Positions 6,552 to 7,113 of a DNA stretch of 7,113 bases are shown one piece after another. This DNA is from Actinomycetes bacterium (GTDB lineage: Bacteria > Actinomycetota > Acidimicrobiia > Acidimicrobiales > Palsa-688), in assembly GCA_021827285.1 (NCBI GenBank), contig JAKAWM010000146.1:1-7113 (forward strand). The letters run 5' to 3'. Position numbers and translations under genes: made by a program. Numbering within the stretch: position 1 is the first letter of the stretch; every line of letters starts with the position of its first letter. Under the pieces are notes generated by a model. That model was not told the origin of the DNA. It made no database searches and saw only the letters and a list, made by a program, of their open reading frames with translations.

Positions 6552-6984
6552 GGTCGTTTGCCCCACTTGCAACAGCGTCGCCCAACTGAGCGAGGTCGAG
6601 CGTGATGCGTCGTGCTTCTGCCCGACCTGTGACTACCCCCTCTTCTGGGCCAACCACACCAGCTTCGCTTCTACCTCGGGCCTCGATCCGGAGGCCGGCA
6701 ATGGCGGGCTGCGCCGGCTCCCGGGGACGGAGGGATGGGCCATTTCTGAACAGATCACCTGCCCACAGTGCGCCGAGCCCAACCTGACGACGGAAAACTT
6801 CTGCGTGCGCTGCGGCGCCGACCTGCACCCCCGGCCGGCTGTGACCACCTACGTCCCTCTCCCGCCGCCCGTCCCCGCTCCCCTGCTAGCGCCCAGACGG
6901 CGACGCTGGTGGCCGCTATTGATCGGGGCCGCGGTGGTGGTCGTGGGTGTGGTTACTTGGATCCTGGTGCAGTACGCCTTCTGA
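6541..6984 (+). CDS. Double zinc-ribbon protein with C-terminal membrane anchor
   Basis: This 147-residue protein holds two zinc ribbons and one membrane helix. The first ribbon has CPTC at 7-10 and CPTC at 27-30, with an extra Cys at 25. The second has CPQC at 74-77 and CVRC at 88-91. A Pro-rich linker (PLPPPVPAPL, 106-115) and a cluster of four arginines (119-122) precede a 20-odd residue hydrophobic helix (WPLLIGAAVVVVGVVTWILV, 124-143) that ends 4 residues before the C-terminus. By the positive-inside rule the ribbons face the cytoplasm, making it tail-anchored. Such a protein is not a baseplate part. Its place directly after the I-like gene, overlapping it by 11 bp, implies co-expression. 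It may tether or dock the particle at the inner face of the membrane, by analogy with Streptomyces CisA, but lacks any outer domain. This role is inference. A longer form from ATG 6478, behind GAGGTG (6465-6470), is possible but would overlap the I-like gene by 74 bp. Confidence 0.8.
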   Translation: MPTEVVCPTCNSVAQLSEVERDASCFCPTCDYPLFWANHTSFASTSGLDPEAGNGGLRRLPGTEGWAISEQITCPQCAEPNLTTENFCVRCGADLHPRPAVTTYVPLPPPVPAPLLAPRRRRWWPLLIGAAVVVVGVVTWILVQYAF

Positions 6985-7003
6985 AACCGGCAACGACATG
7001 AAA

Positions 7004-7008
7004 GAGGG
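7004..7008 (+). promoter_or_regulatory. Probable ribosome binding site of the last, partial gene
   Basis: GAGGG, within AAAGAGGGAT, lies 3 nt before ATG 7012. The spacing is short but this is the only purine-rich stretch near the start. The 27-nt gap after the zinc-ribbon gene shows no hairpin or promoter. Confidence 0.5.
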
Positions 7009-7011
7009 ATT

Positions 7012-7113
7012 ATGAGCCCGCCCGCAAAACGAGGTCAGACTGAAGACCGGCAAGTGCCCTATGTGCTTCGGAAAGCAAAGACCATGGCCCTCGCCACCGA
7101 GAAACCATCTCGC
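7012..7113 (+). CDS. Start of an unidentified gene, 3'-partial
   Basis: ATG 7012 opens a frame of 34 codons that runs off the window without a stop. The visible N-terminus is hydrophilic and basic (starts MSPPAKRGQTEDRQVPYVLR) with no signal peptide or membrane segment. The gene follows the zinc-ribbon gene by 27 bp on the same strand, so it likely belongs to the operon. In related eCIS loci an AAA+ ATPase, further accessory proteins or effectors can follow the I-like gene, but nothing in these 34 residues identifies any of them. Confidence 0.5.
   Translation, partial: MSPPAKRGQTEDRQVPYVLRKAKTMALATEKPSR

Noticed and set aside
6999..7015. Five-codon ORF (ATG 6999 to TGA 7013-7015) before the last gene, as a leader peptide
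   Set aside because: Too short, no codon bias or attenuator structure; its ATG overlaps the purine-rich ribosome site region by chance.

Overview
This is a high-GC, all-plus-strand stretch of a contractile injection system locus of the extracellular/cytoplasmic type (eCIS; Afp/PVC/Streptomyces CIS family). It carries the baseplate and spike part of the operon. In order it holds: (1) the 3' part of a low-complexity Pro/Ala/Ser/Gly/Thr-rich protein with a pentapeptide tandem repeat; (2) a LysM-bearing CIS tube/baseplate-hub adaptor (Afp7-like); (3) a VgrG spike (Afp8-like); (4) a gp25-like baseplate wedge (Afp9-like); (5) a large baseplate-J-like wedge protein (Afp11-like); (6) a tail protein I-like wedge (Afp12-like); (7) a small protein with two zinc ribbons and a C-terminal membrane anchor; and (8) the first 34 codons of another gene that runs off the window.

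The layout is a tight operon. Neighbouring genes touch or overlap: 3 bp gap, TGATG, 1 bp gap, TAA-TTG abutting, ATGA, 11 bp overlap, 27 bp gap. No terminator or promoter is evident between them. No RNA gene, insertion sequence or CRISPR array was seen, and no stretch over 300 bases lacks a gene. Sheath, inner tube, AAA+ ATPase, cap and effector genes are not here and presumably lie outside the window.

Expected working of the products, from the family: VgrG forms the central spike/hub. The LysM protein links the hub to the inner tube and wedge. gp25, J-like and I-like proteins build the wedges that trigger sheath contraction. The zinc-ribbon membrane protein is not a standard structural part. 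It is the best candidate for a lineage-specific accessory that tethers or docks the particle at the cytoplasmic membrane. No PAAR tip gene lies between VgrG and the J-like gene.

The organism is most likely a high-GC bacterium with a single membrane, probably actinobacterial. The evidence is base composition, gene order and the membrane-anchored accessory protein. Frequent ATA isoleucine codons (5 of 8 in gp25) argue against a typical Streptomyces. This assignment is inference only. The system is a recognisable eCIS rather than a wholly new machine; the less described parts are the two flanking accessory proteins.
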